Below are positions 6,901-15,359 of a DNA stretch of 64,000 nucleotides, one piece after another. The DNA is from Sphingosinicella sp. CPCC 101087 (GTDB lineage: Bacteria; Pseudomonadota; Alphaproteobacteria; Sphingomonadales; Sphingomonadaceae), in assembly GCF_004151485.1 (NCBI RefSeq), contig NZ_SBFF01000001.1:62001-126000 (forward strand), written 5' to 3'. Below the pieces are notes generated by a model. The model was not told the DNA's origin, did no database searches, and saw only the letters and a program-made list of their open reading frames with translations. Every line of letters starts with the position of its first letter. Position 1 is the first letter of the stretch. A program made the translations under genes and the position numbers.

Positions 6901-9888
6901 TCAAAGGGCGAAGCGGACACCCAGGCGATAGGAACGGCCAACCACGTCGTAGAGGACGTTGTTGGTCGGGCCAAAGCTGGACGGAAGATCCTTCGGCGGG
7001 TCCTGATTGAACAGGTTGTTGACCACGCCGAAGACCTCCACGCTCTGCTCGCCGCGCTCCCAGACGGTATATTGCGCATTGAGGTTCACGTAGGTCACGG
7101 CGCCGACCTTGTTGTCGCTGATGCTGTTCGGAAGCGACGGGTCATAGCCGTCCTGGTGCGGACCGATATTCAGGACGTTGTAGACCCCGCTCGAAATGTG
7201 CCGGATCTGGAGCTGCGCGGCGAACGGATCCCCCTGATAGGTGATGAAGCCGTTGATCGTATAATCGGGAACGCCCGACGGCTGCGAAACGCCCGAGCCG
7301 TTCTGGCCCGCACGGTCCACCGCGATGCCGGAGGTGTCGACGGTGATCAGGTCCTTCACGAAGGTCGCGAGCACGCGCAGGTTGAGCCGGTCGTCGCTCT
7401 CGATGCCGAGGCTGGTGAGCGGAAGGGTGTAGTCCGCCTCCACGTCCCAGCCGCGGGTGATGAGCGTGTTCAGGTTCAGCTGCGGATTGATGATCTGCGT
7501 GAGCTGACCGGCCTCGTTGCGGATGACGAACTCGCAAAGCGCCTGATCTCCGCCGACGCAGCGGTCGCGGATGATCTGCGCGCCGAGCGTGCTGATCGCG
7601 CCGTCCAGCGAAATGTCGAACCAGTCGACGGAGGCCCGGAAGTTCCCGGCCCCGCCGAGATTGGCGGTGACCACCGCTCCGGCCGTCCAGGTGTCCGCCA
7701 CCTCGGGCTGAAGCGCGGTGTTCCCGCTCAGCAGGGTCGGCACGAGCAACCGGCCCGCCGCGCCGTCGTCGACCGTCTGGAACGAGCTTTGCGGCGCGCC
7801 ATAGAGTTCGAACAGGTTCGGCGCACGAATGTCGCGCGACCGCGTGCCGCGGAACCGGATGAACTCCACAGGTTGCCAGTCGGCGCCGATCTTCCAGGTC
7901 TCGACGCGGCCGCTATTGCTGTAGTCGGTCACGCGAATCGCGCCGTTGAGCTCGGCGCTTCGGGCGAATGGGAGGTCGCGCGCGAGCGGCAGCGCCAGCT
8001 CGACGAAACCTTCCTTGACGTCGAGATCGGCCTCGCCGCCGGCGATGCCGCCGCCCGGGCTGGTGTGGAAGTCGTTCCTCGCCGAGATGGCGTCGGTGAC
8101 GCTGCTGACGCTGTCCTTGCGATACTCCAGGCCGCCGGCGAAAGAAAGCGGGCCTGCCCAGAGATCGACGATGTCGCCGCGCAACGTCAGCGCGACGACG
8201 TGCTGCTTGAGGGTCGTGTCCTGCTGCGCCGTCTCGGTGACATAGTCACGCGCCGCCGACGAGGAAGCGCCCTCGCCGAACGGATTCAGCGGCACGCATC
8301 CTGCCGCCGCCGGATTGAAACCCGGGCCGGGAAGCGTGGCACGGCAGACGATCTGGCCGGTGCCCGGGTCGCGAACCGCGTCGATCGCGAAAGCCATGCG
8401 CGAGTTGACTGTCGTGTTGTACCCGCGCTGGCGGTAGTCGGTCTGGCCGTACTGATAATAGCCGTCGAGGTTCCAGTTTCCGCCGAAGTCCCAGCTGAAC
8501 CCGCTTACGGCGCGGAACGTGTCGCGGGTGACGTCGCCGACCTGCGGGCCGAGATCGTTCCAGATCCGGCCGAACGGCAGGGTGGCGAGGTTGAGGTTCA
8601 CCATCTGCTCTCGGACCGAGTCGGGCAGGAAGGCATTGTCGCGACGGATCTGGTAGGATCCGGGCGGCGCCACGTCGCGGCGGCTGGCGCCGAGAATGGT
8701 CCCGTTCACATGACCGTAGGACACCTGCGCAAAGACGTTGATGTCGTCGGTGAGGTCGTAGTCCAGGTTGGAGAAGATGTTGATCCGCTCGCTCGGGGCG
8801 GATAGCGGGAAGAATTGGTAGAAGGGCAGGATGGGATCCCCGCCGCCGCTCTGGAAGAGACCGGAGCCGTAGACGCCGTAATCGTGCTGGAAGGTCGTGC
8901 CGTTCGGGTTGAACTCGGTTCCCCGCAGCGGGCCGCCGACGATCAGGCCGTTGAGCGAAGCGGTCGCCGTGCGCGCATTCGGCATGATGATGATGGCCGG
9001 CTGCCCGGCGATGACGCGCTCGGTCGTGCTTCCGGGGACGAACGGGTTGTTGACCGTGTTCCAGCTCTCCGCACACCAGTCGCGCGTATAGCAGTCGCCG
9101 GCCCCCTGATTGTTCACATATTCGGCACCGACGATGAAGCGCCACCGGTCGGAACCGAAGTCGGTGCCGTAGGCGAGCGACACGAGGAGCTCGTCATTGT
9201 CGCCCTCCTCCGACATGCCATATTGCACGGTGCTGCGGACCCCGCGCAGGTCGCGGTTGATGATGAGGTTTGTGACGCCGGCGACGGCGTCGGAACCGTA
9301 AGCCGCGGAAGCGCCGCCGGTGACCACCTCGACGCGCTGCAGCAGCGACGAAGGAACGAGGTTGAGGTCGACCGTATTCGCCGGAGTGAAGCCGCCGCCC
9401 GCAACGGCGGAAGCGACGACCCGCCGGCCGTCGATAAGGACCAGCGTCCGGTTGCCGCCGAGGCCGCGAAGGTCAGCCGTCGAGGCGCCGAGATTGCTGA
9501 CGAAGATGGCGGTCGTGGCGGGCGAGCTCTGCGCGCGAAAGGCGGGAATCTCGTTCAGCACCTGGGCAATATTGGACGCGCCCTGGCGCTGGATCTGCTC
9601 GTCTCCGACGACGGTGACCGGCGTCGGCGTCGTGAAGCCGGAGCGCGCGACCCGCGATCCGGTGACGACGATCGCCTCCTGCTCCTGGACGGGCGCCTCG
9701 GCCGACACAGGCGTGTCCTGGACCTGCTGCTCGACCGCTTGAGTCTCGGCGGAAGGATCGGCGAGGACCGATTCGTCCGTCTGGGCGAGAGCGGCCCCGG
9801 GAAAGGCCGCCAGGCCCGCGGCCACCGCCACCATGCTGACTCCGCGCGTGCAAACGACGCGAGACAGAACCTTGCCGAATCCTTGCAT
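6901..9888 (-). CDS. TonB-dependent outer-membrane receptor
   Basis: Predicted 995-residue receptor. The signal peptide runs to about residue 35 (GAALAQ). It is followed by an acidic linker and a TonB-box-like EAIVVTGSRVARSG near residue 72. The plug domain runs to about residue 190 and includes LRGLGGNRTLVLIDGRR and EVVTGGASAAYGSDAVAG. A beta-barrel follows, ending in an aromatic-rich strand (YRLGVRFAL). It should import a ligand across the outer membrane using TonB/ExbBD. It is divergent from a MarR gene, and a paired TTGA/TCAA operator lies 53-82 bp upstream of its start. By context the ligand is a lignin-derived aromatic, which is inference. Confidence 0.92.
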   Translation of the reverse strand: MQGFGKVLSRVVCTRGVSMVAVAAGLAAFPGAALAQTDESVLADPSAETQAVEQQVQDTPVSAEAPVQEQEAIVVTGSRVARSGFTTPTPVTVVGDEQIQRQGASNIAQVLNEIPAFRAQSSPATTAIFVSNLGASTADLRGLGGNRTLVLIDGRRVVASAVAGGGFTPANTVDLNLVPSSLLQRVEVVTGGASAAYGSDAVAGVTNLIINRDLRGVRSTVQYGMSEEGDNDELLVSLAYGTDFGSDRWRFIVGAEYVNNQGAGDCYTRDWCAESWNTVNNPFVPGSTTERVIAGQPAIIIMPNARTATASLNGLIVGGPLRGTEFNPNGTTFQHDYGVYGSGLFQSGGGDPILPFYQFFPLSAPSERINIFSNLDYDLTDDINVFAQVSYGHVNGTILGASRRDVAPPGSYQIRRDNAFLPDSVREQMVNLNLATLPFGRIWNDLGPQVGDVTRDTFRAVSGFSWDFGGNWNLDGYYQYGQTDYRQRGYNTTVNSRMAFAIDAVRDPGTGQIVCRATLPGPGFNPAAAGCVPLNPFGEGASSSAARDYVTETAQQDTTLKQHVVALTLRGDIVDLWAGPLSFAGGLEYRKDSVSSVTDAISARNDFHTSPGGGIAGGEADLDVKEGFVELALPLARDLPFARSAELNGAIRVTDYSNSGRVETWKIGADWQPVEFIRFRGTRSRDIRAPNLFELYGAPQSSFQTVDDGAAGRLLVPTLLSGNTALQPEVADTWTAGAVVTANLGGAGNFRASVDWFDISLDGAISTLGAQIIRDRCVGGDQALCEFVIRNEAGQLTQIINPQLNLNTLITRGWDVEADYTLPLTSLGIESDDRLNLRVLATFVKDLITVDTSGIAVDRAGQNGSGVSQPSGVPDYTINGFITYQGDPFAAQLQIRHISSGVYNVLNIGPHQDGYDPSLPNSISDNKVGAVTYVNLNAQYTVWERGEQSVEVFGVVNNLFNQDPPKDLPSSFGPTNNVLYDVVGRSYRLGVRFAL

Positions 9889-9940
9889 GCATCTCTCCCT
9901 TGCTGGGTGCCCTCCACCTTCTCGCGAGTGGATTTAGCCG

Positions 9941-9970
9941 TTGATCTCTCAACGAGCGTTGTTATCTCAA
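9941..9970. promoter_or_regulatory. Paired MarR-type operator upstream of the TonB receptor
   Basis: Two half-site pairs occur 18 bp apart: TTGATCTCTCAA (9941-9952, a TTGA-N4-TCAA inverted repeat) and TTGTTATCTCAA (9959-9970). The same arrangement, same spacing and same preceding GCCG recur at 12749-12778. The site lies between the divergent receptor (start 9888) and marR-like gene (start 10077). Binding by that MarR protein is inferred. Confidence 0.55.
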
Positions 9971-10076
9971 TGATGCGGGGCATACAAGAGGTGCTCCGCC
10001 AGATGTTTCATTCGCGAGACGGTCTGGAACGATAGGCAGAGAGCGCTATAGCGCCGCAGGGGGAGCGAGAACGGCA

Positions 10077-10607
10077 ATGACCGTCGATAAATCCGTTGAC
10101 CGAAAGAGCTCGAAGCGGCGGGAAGAGCCCCTGATCGCGCCCGACATTCCGGGCTGGCTGGCGCCGCAGCTCGATTCTCCGACCTTCCGGCTGATGATCG
10201 TCGCCAAGCTCATGGACCGGCTCACCAGCCGCCAGCTCGCCGAGTTCGACCTGACTTATGCGCAGTGGCGGCTGCTGAGCCGCCTCGCCATCCATGGCGA
10301 CCTGACCGTACGTCAGGTGGCCGACATCGCCTCAGTGGACCGCGCCGAAGTGAGCCGGGCCGCACCGGCGCTCGAAAAGAAGGGCCTGACCGACCGGCGC
10401 CCGAGCGCCACCGGCATCCCGGTCCTGTTCGCCACCCCCAAAGGCCGCAAGCAATTCGAATTGATTGCGCGCGCGCGCAACGCCTTCCACCGAACCCTGC
10501 TCGCCGATTTCGACGAGGAGGAGCGGCGGCAGTTCGACCGCTCCATCCACAAGGTCGCGGCGCGGCTGGTCGAGATGGGGCGGACCCGCGAGTTCAACCG
10601 CGACTGA
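10077..10607 (+). CDS. MarR-family transcriptional regulator
   Basis: Predicted 176-residue winged-helix regulator. The core DLTYAQWRLLSRLAIHGDLTVRQVADI is followed by a recognition-helix region (SVDRAEVSRAAPALEKKGL) and the wing (TDRRPSATGIPVLFATPKGR), the usual MarR order. There is an extra ~35-residue N-terminal arm before the first helix. A purine-rich GGGGGAGCGAG stretch precedes the ATG. MarR proteins usually repress divergent catabolic or transport genes and release on binding a phenolic ligand. Here the divergent gene is the TonB receptor, and operators are repeated before the MFS gene at 11322-12674. Confidence 0.88.
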   Translation: MTVDKSVDRKSSKRREEPLIAPDIPGWLAPQLDSPTFRLMIVAKLMDRLTSRQLAEFDLTYAQWRLLSRLAIHGDLTVRQVADIASVDRAEVSRAAPALEKKGLTDRRPSATGIPVLFATPKGRKQFELIARARNAFHRTLLADFDEEERRQFDRSIHKVAARLVEMGRTREFNRD

Positions 10608-10663
10608 GCGCGCCCGGGTGATCCCGCCGGCCAAACGCACCGGCTCCGCCCAAGGGTCTACGA

Positions 10664-11167
10664 TCAGAATTCGCCCGGCTCCTTGTAGGGATCGCTCGCT
10701 TTCACCAACCGGGCCTTCGGATCGCCGACCCAGGGCATCTCCTGGCGCAGCCAATGGCGTATTTCGAGCGATCGGAATCGCCATTCGCCGTCATGCCGGG
10801 CGCAGATCGCCTCCCAGTGGCCGTGCAGGAAGGCGTGGTAAGTGTTCGTCGTCTGCTCGAGCCGCGTCACCGACCAATAGACCTTGGCGGAGATGAACTC
10901 TCCCTCGCGCTCGATCAGGAAATTATGGGGATGATGCTGACGCCCCATGAAGGCGTAGGGCCGACCGTACCACAACCCTTCGACCATCGACCTGATCTCG
11001 TCGCGCCCCTGGTAGCGCTTCGGCGGGAAATGCTCGATCCAGCCGTCCGGCGTGAAGCGATCGAGAAAGGCGGCGAGATCGCCGGTATTGAGCGCCCAGC
11101 AATATTTCGCGAACAGCTCCTGGATGTCGAGCCGCTCCTCGACGGTGGGTTTCGACATGCGGGTCAT
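10664..11167 (-). CDS. SnoaL-like / NTF2-fold protein
   Basis: Predicted 167-residue NTF2-like cone-fold protein of the SnoaL_4 type found with aromatic dioxygenases and hydratases. Visible are the N-terminal helix EERLDIQELFAKYCWALNTGD, a DGWIEHF strand, and C-terminal strands HGHWEAICARHDGEWRFRSLEIRHW. The start at 11167 has AAGGAG 7 bases upstream; a second ATG nine bases further in is possible. It converges on the marR gene, with 56 bp between the stops. Whether it is a small isomerase/hydratase or a ligand-binding protein cannot be told from sequence. Confidence 0.78.
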   Translation of the reverse strand: MTRMSKPTVEERLDIQELFAKYCWALNTGDLAAFLDRFTPDGWIEHFPPKRYQGRDEIRSMVEGLWYGRPYAFMGRQHHPHNFLIEREGEFISAKVYWSVTRLEQTTNTYHAFLHGHWEAICARHDGEWRFRSLEIRHWLRQEMPWVGDPKARLVKASDPYKEPGEF

Positions 11168-11298
11168 TCAATTCTCCTTCCTCGGCCGACGGGCCGCGTT
11201 CGAACTTCAGCGGCCCACCCCAGGGGCCGCGGCCCCGTGCGCGACGAACAGATGGGCGGCGAGCGTGCGGGGCAGCCTGGCTTCAGCAGCCGGTCGGA

Positions 11299-11322
11299 AT
11301 CGCCGGCCGGCGTGCCGGCGAT
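11299..11322 (-). terminator. Hairpin directly after the MFS stop
   Basis: A perfect 9-bp inverted repeat (ATCGCCGGC ... GCCGGCGAT, 6-base loop) begins at the last base of the MFS gene on the minus strand. No T-tract follows. It shares the GCCGGCG core with the hairpin at 6865-6891. It may be a weak terminator. Confidence 0.3.
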
Positions 11323-12674
11323 CATGGCTGCGCCGCAGGCTGGACCGAGATCGAGCGCCGGATCGCCCGCGCCGCGAGATAATAATGGCCGGCTCCCCAG
11401 GCGTAGAGCGCCATGCTGCTCATCAGCGCATAGCGAATTCCCTGCGCGGAGGCGGACTGACAAGCCGGCAGCGAGGCCGCCGCATCACCGGAACAGACGG
11501 CGCCATGATCGCCGGGAAAGGCGGCCGAGGCGTAAAGATCGCTGACGAAACCGAGCAGAGGCGGTCCCAGCCCGACGCCGACCAAGGTCGAGATGAAGAA
11601 GAAGACGAAGGCGGCCGTGGCCCGCTCCCGCACGCCCACCATGTTCTGGAAGGCAACGAGGGTTGGAATGCTGTGGAAGAAGAGGAGGATGCCGCCGCAG
11701 ACCTGGAAGCCCAGGGCGATCCTCGAATCCCCGATCGAATAGCCGACCAGATAGAAAGGGACGGCCAGGGCCATGCCGAATGCGGGAACCAGCGCATAAT
11801 ATTGCGGCCCGCGCCGGGCGATGAAATCGATTCCGAAGCCCGCCGTGGAGAATCCGACAGTCGCGGCAACGCCGCTGAGGATGCTGAAATAGAAGCCGGC
11901 TTCCAGGATCGAAAGGCCGTGAACGCGCATGAAGAAAGGACTGGCGAAGGCGCCGCCGGCATAGAGGCCCATGGTCGCCAGCGCGAGCCCGGCAAGCATG
12001 TGCCGGAATTCCGGACGGCCGCCCATCGTCCGCAGCACGGCACCGAGCGGCGGCACGCCGTCCGCCGAAGGCCCCGGATCGGAGAGGCCGCGGGGCGGCT
12101 CGCGCAAGGTCAGCTTGATCAGCAAGGCGACGATCAGACCGGGGCCGGCGACGGCGATGACGGCGATCCGCCAGCCGAATTCGTGGGCGATCAGCCCGCC
12201 GGCAATCGCCCCGAACACGGACCCGACCGGCGCCCCAAGCTTCATCACCGTCATCGCCGCCCCGCGCTGCCGCGGCGGGAAATGGTCGGCGAGGAGCGAA
12301 ACGCTGGGGGCCTGGACGCCGGCTTCGCCGATGCCGACGCCGATCCGGTACAAGAAGAGGTGCCAGAAGCTCGCCGCCGTGCCGCACAGGACGGTCATTG
12401 CGGAGAAGAGTCCGACCGAGACCGAGATGATCGTGACGCGACTGCGCCGTTCGGCGAGCCTGGCGATGGGAAGCCCCAGGACCGAGTAGAGGATGGCGAA
12501 GCCCAGCCCCCCGAGCGCGCCGAGCTGGAAGTCGCTGAGGCCAAGATCCTCCTTGATCGCCTGGCCGAGCGTCTGGACGATGACTCGGTCGACATAGCCG
12601 AAGGCGGCGACGAGCAGGATCAGCGTCAGCAACCAGGCGCGATAGGCTCGACCATATTCGGGCTGATCACTCAC
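11322..12674 (-). CDS. MFS transporter, spinster-like
   Basis: Predicted 450-residue inner-membrane transporter. It carries LILLVAAFGYVDRVIVQTLGQAI in the first helix, RLAERRSRV in the following loop and GIGEAGVQAPSVSLLADHFPPRQRG in the fourth to fifth helix region, the spinster-type signature shared with the 5268-6677 transporter. The start is GTG, preceded by a GGAGGGG Shine-Dalgarno sequence. A paired MarR-type operator lies 75-104 bp upstream, so it is probably in the same regulon as the TonB receptor. It may import or export a related aromatic acid. Confidence 0.85.
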   Translation of the reverse strand: MSDQPEYGRAYRAWLLTLILLVAAFGYVDRVIVQTLGQAIKEDLGLSDFQLGALGGLGFAILYSVLGLPIARLAERRSRVTIISVSVGLFSAMTVLCGTAASFWHLFLYRIGVGIGEAGVQAPSVSLLADHFPPRQRGAAMTVMKLGAPVGSVFGAIAGGLIAHEFGWRIAVIAVAGPGLIVALLIKLTLREPPRGLSDPGPSADGVPPLGAVLRTMGGRPEFRHMLAGLALATMGLYAGGAFASPFFMRVHGLSILEAGFYFSILSGVAATVGFSTAGFGIDFIARRGPQYYALVPAFGMALAVPFYLVGYSIGDSRIALGFQVCGGILLFFHSIPTLVAFQNMVGVRERATAAFVFFFISTLVGVGLGPPLLGFVSDLYASAAFPGDHGAVCSGDAAASLPACQSASAQGIRYALMSSMALYAWGAGHYYLAARAIRRSISVQPAAQP

Positions 12675-12748
12675 GCGCGCTGGTCCCCTCCGAAGCTCGG
12701 CGGGGGCGCCCCGCCCTCTCCCGGTCCTGCCTTCTGCGGACAGAGCCG

Positions 12749-12778
12749 TTGATGACTCAATGGTCCTTGCTAACTCAA
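12749..12778. promoter_or_regulatory. Second paired MarR-type operator, upstream of the MFS gene
   Basis: TTGATGACTCAA (12749-12760) and TTGCTAACTCAA (12767-12778) are spaced 18 bp apart, as at 9941-9970. Both copies are preceded by GCCG. The site precedes the GTG-started MFS gene (start 12674). The shared motif in two otherwise unrelated intergenic regions points to one regulator, most simply the MarR at 10077-10607. Confidence 0.55.
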
Positions 12779-12848
12779 GGGATTGGCAGCGGCAACCCTG
12801 CGCCGCGGGCGCAAGACGGTCCCTGCCCCTTTTATCGAGGTCGGGCGA

Positions 12849-14222
12849 CTATTCGCCGCGCTGGCGCGGCAAAGCGAGCGCCGCGACGGCGACGATCAGC
12901 ATCGGCGCCGCGAAGACCAAAGCGATGGCCAGCTGGCTGAACTGCATGGCAAGCAATATCCCGCCGATCGCCGGCCCGGCGATCGCCACCAGGCGCCCGA
13001 AGCCGGCCGTCCAGCCGATGCCGGTGGCGCGCATTTCCGTCGGATAGGCGCTGGACGCGATCGCGTTTATTCCGCCCTGCGCGCCGACGACGAACGCCCC
13101 GAACAGGATGCTGATCGCCACGCCCACGGCGACGCTCAGCGGCGAGACCGCGAACAGCATCAGGCCGCCAGCCGCGATAAGCGAGCAGACGGCAACGGCG
13201 AGCGGGGCGCCGACCCGCTGGATGAGCAGGCTGAGGAGGATCGGGAGCAGGATCGCACCGATGACCGAAGTGGCGACGATTCGCGCCGCGACGACCATCG
13301 GGAAGCCGCCATAAATGTGCAGATAAGTGGGCAACCACGCCGCGACCATGTTGAGGACGAGCACGCTCATCGCGCTCATGCCGGCGATGAGGAAGGTCGT
13401 CCGCCTCCGCTCCGGCGCAAACAAGGCTGCGGCCGGCAGCTTCCCGGTGACCGGCTCGCTGAGCCGGAAGGTCGCGTCCGCTGGGAGCGGCTCGCCAAGC
13501 ACCTTTCCGATCACCCGTTTCGCCCGATCGCCGGCGGGATCCTTCAGCACCAGGAAACGCGGCGACTCGGGCAGGACCAGGAAGAGCAAAGGCAGGATGA
13601 GGAGCGGAATCGATCCGCCGAGGAGGAAGATGCCCGACCATCCGAAACGATCGGCCAGGGTCGGCGCGATGAAGCCGGCGGTCGCCGCGCCGATGGCGTA
13701 GAGCGCCGAGAGCAGGACGACCACGCGCTGGCGCTGCCCGAAGGACGAGATTTCGGTGACGAGCGCGATCACGTTCGGGATGACGCCGCCGAAGAAGATG
13801 AAGGCGGCCAGCCGCAGCAAAGCGAGCTGGCCGACGCTGTCGGCCGCCGCGGCTGCGAGCGTGAGCAGGCTGAACATGAGGATGCAGGCGAGGACGGTCG
13901 GACGCCGTCCGAACCGGTCTGCCAACGGCGAGACGATGGCGTAGCCGAGCGCCAGCCCGACCCCCTGGGCCGAGAAGATGAGGGCGATCATCGCAGGCTC
14001 GGTGCGGAAGGCCTGCGCCAGGGTCGGCACGATGTTGCCGACCATGTACATGTCGAAGCCCTCGATGATCATGACCAGGCCGCACAAAGCGAAAACCATC
14101 ATGCGATAGGCGCCGAACGGCCGGTCGAGCAGGCGCTCCACCGCCAGCGGCTCCGAGGCGCTTCCTGGGCCGAGATTCGGCTCCCCCCGCCCGGCCGCGG
14201 CTGGCCCGTCCGCGCGGTTCAT
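12849..14222 (-). CDS. MFS transporter, aromatic acid:H+ symporter (AAHS)-like
   Basis: Predicted 457-residue, 12-helix transporter. The N-terminus has the first helix followed by IIEGFDMYMVGNIVPTLAQ, where AAHS carriers (PcaK, BenK, VanK) have a conserved 'GYD/GFD' aspartate. SPLADRFGRRPTVL is the loop 2-3 motif, and there is a matching RERQR-type loop after the middle. The middle loop holds VLPESPRFLVLKD, typical of the sugar/AAHS branch. It starts within the stop of the ketopantoate-reductase-like gene (4-bp overlap), so the two are cotranscribed. Likely role is uptake of an aromatic acid. Confidence 0.82.
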   Translation of the reverse strand: MNRADGPAAAGRGEPNLGPGSASEPLAVERLLDRPFGAYRMMVFALCGLVMIIEGFDMYMVGNIVPTLAQAFRTEPAMIALIFSAQGVGLALGYAIVSPLADRFGRRPTVLACILMFSLLTLAAAAADSVGQLALLRLAAFIFFGGVIPNVIALVTEISSFGQRQRVVVLLSALYAIGAATAGFIAPTLADRFGWSGIFLLGGSIPLLILPLLFLVLPESPRFLVLKDPAGDRAKRVIGKVLGEPLPADATFRLSEPVTGKLPAAALFAPERRRTTFLIAGMSAMSVLVLNMVAAWLPTYLHIYGGFPMVVAARIVATSVIGAILLPILLSLLIQRVGAPLAVAVCSLIAAGGLMLFAVSPLSVAVGVAISILFGAFVVGAQGGINAIASSAYPTEMRATGIGWTAGFGRLVAIAGPAIGGILLAMQFSQLAIALVFAAPMLIVAVAALALPRQRGE

Positions 14223-15151
14223 GTGCGCCTCCCGTCGCTGATCTCGAGCAGGCGCACGAGATCGGCCAGGGTCGCCGTGACCGGCGTCGCCACGCCGCGG
14301 GCTTCGCCGAAGCGCGCCACGGCTCCGTTGATGGTCTCGATCTCCGTAGGGCGGCCGGCGAGCCGATCCTGAAGCATGGAGGCCTTGTGGCCGCGATGAT
14401 TCTTCATCGCGAAATCGACCTTCGCATCGATCGGCGCCCGATCGAGCTCGATGCCGTGGGCCGCCGCAACGGCAACCACCTCCCCGACGATCGCCCCGGC
14501 GATTCTGCGCCCCGGCGGCGCATCCATGCCGCCGACGGTAAGCCCGGTGACCGTCGCCATCGCATTGAGCGCGGCATTGAAGGCGACCTTTTCCCAGACA
14601 GCCGCCTGGACCTGCGGATCGACGTCAGTCTCGAGCCCGGACCGATTGAACAGTTCGGCAACCGGCGGTGCCGCCGCCTGTGCCTGCGGTACATGGCCAC
14701 CGAGCCGCACATGCCCCTTGCCGTGCGAGGCGATCCGGGTCGGCCCCTCCAGATCGGCCGGGAAGTCGGTGACCCCCATCAGGATGGACGCAGGGGCGAA
14801 AGTCTTCGCCAGTGCCTCCGCATTGCCGATCCCGTTCTGAAGCGTGAGTGCGGTCACCCCCGGACGGGCCAGATGCCCGACCGACGCCGCGGCGGCTTCG
14901 CTGTGCATGCTCTTGGTGAAGAGCATGACGAGATCTGCCGGTCCTTCGACCTGGGCGGCGGTCAGGGCCCGGACCGGCACTGTCCTTTCGCCCTCGTCGT
15001 CGCGCAGGGTGATTCCGTCACGACCGAGCGAATCGAGCCTCCCTCGATCCACGTCGACCAGGGTCACCGAGGCGCCGCACTCGGCGAGCTTCGCCGCGAA
15101 CAGGCACCCCATGGCGCCTGCGCCGACGATCACCACCTCGTTGATGTCCAA
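14219..15151 (-). CDS. Ketopantoate reductase (ApbA/PanE) family oxidoreductase
   Basis: Predicted 310-residue NADP-dependent dehydrogenase. The Rossmann motif VGAGAMGCLFAAKL starts near residue 9. Further family landmarks are LFTKS (K80), LQNGIGN (N106) and EKVAFNAALNAM (K188, N192), the catalytic lysine and asparagine region of 2-dehydropantoate 2-reductases. A TTG start at 15151 is chosen because it gives the family's usual short N-terminus and has GGGAG upstream; an ATG at 15202 would add 17 residues. Coupling to an AAHS transporter suggests a catabolic substrate instead of pantothenate synthesis, as seen for other PanE paralogues. That is inference. Confidence 0.78.
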   Translation of the reverse strand: MDINEVVIVGAGAMGCLFAAKLAECGASVTLVDVDRGRLDSLGRDGITLRDDEGERTVPVRALTAAQVEGPADLVMLFTKSMHSEAAAASVGHLARPGVTALTLQNGIGNAEALAKTFAPASILMGVTDFPADLEGPTRIASHGKGHVRLGGHVPQAQAAAPPVAELFNRSGLETDVDPQVQAAVWEKVAFNAALNAMATVTGLTVGGMDAPPGRRIAGAIVGEVVAVAAAHGIELDRAPIDAKVDFAMKNHRGHKASMLQDRLAGRPTEIETINGAVARFGEARGVATPVTATLADLVRLLEISDGRRT

Positions 15152-15359
15152 TTCTCCAAGCTCCCGATGACCGCAACGGGCCAGCCGGCCCTTCAGTGGC
15201 ATGCTGGATATTAGGACGATGACAGGAGGTCCAGCCGGGAACCATGGCCGCATCGGCACAAGCGTCGGCAAAGCGCGAGGACAAAAGAGAGCGCCTCAAT
15301 CGGGTGCCGACGTGTCCCTGCCAGACGATGCGCGCTGGACCACTGCCGAACCGGATCGA

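Noticed and set aside
6674..6904. Small minus-strand frame between the MFS and TonB genes
   Set aside because: Low-complexity Arg/Gly composition, no ribosome site and no family features.
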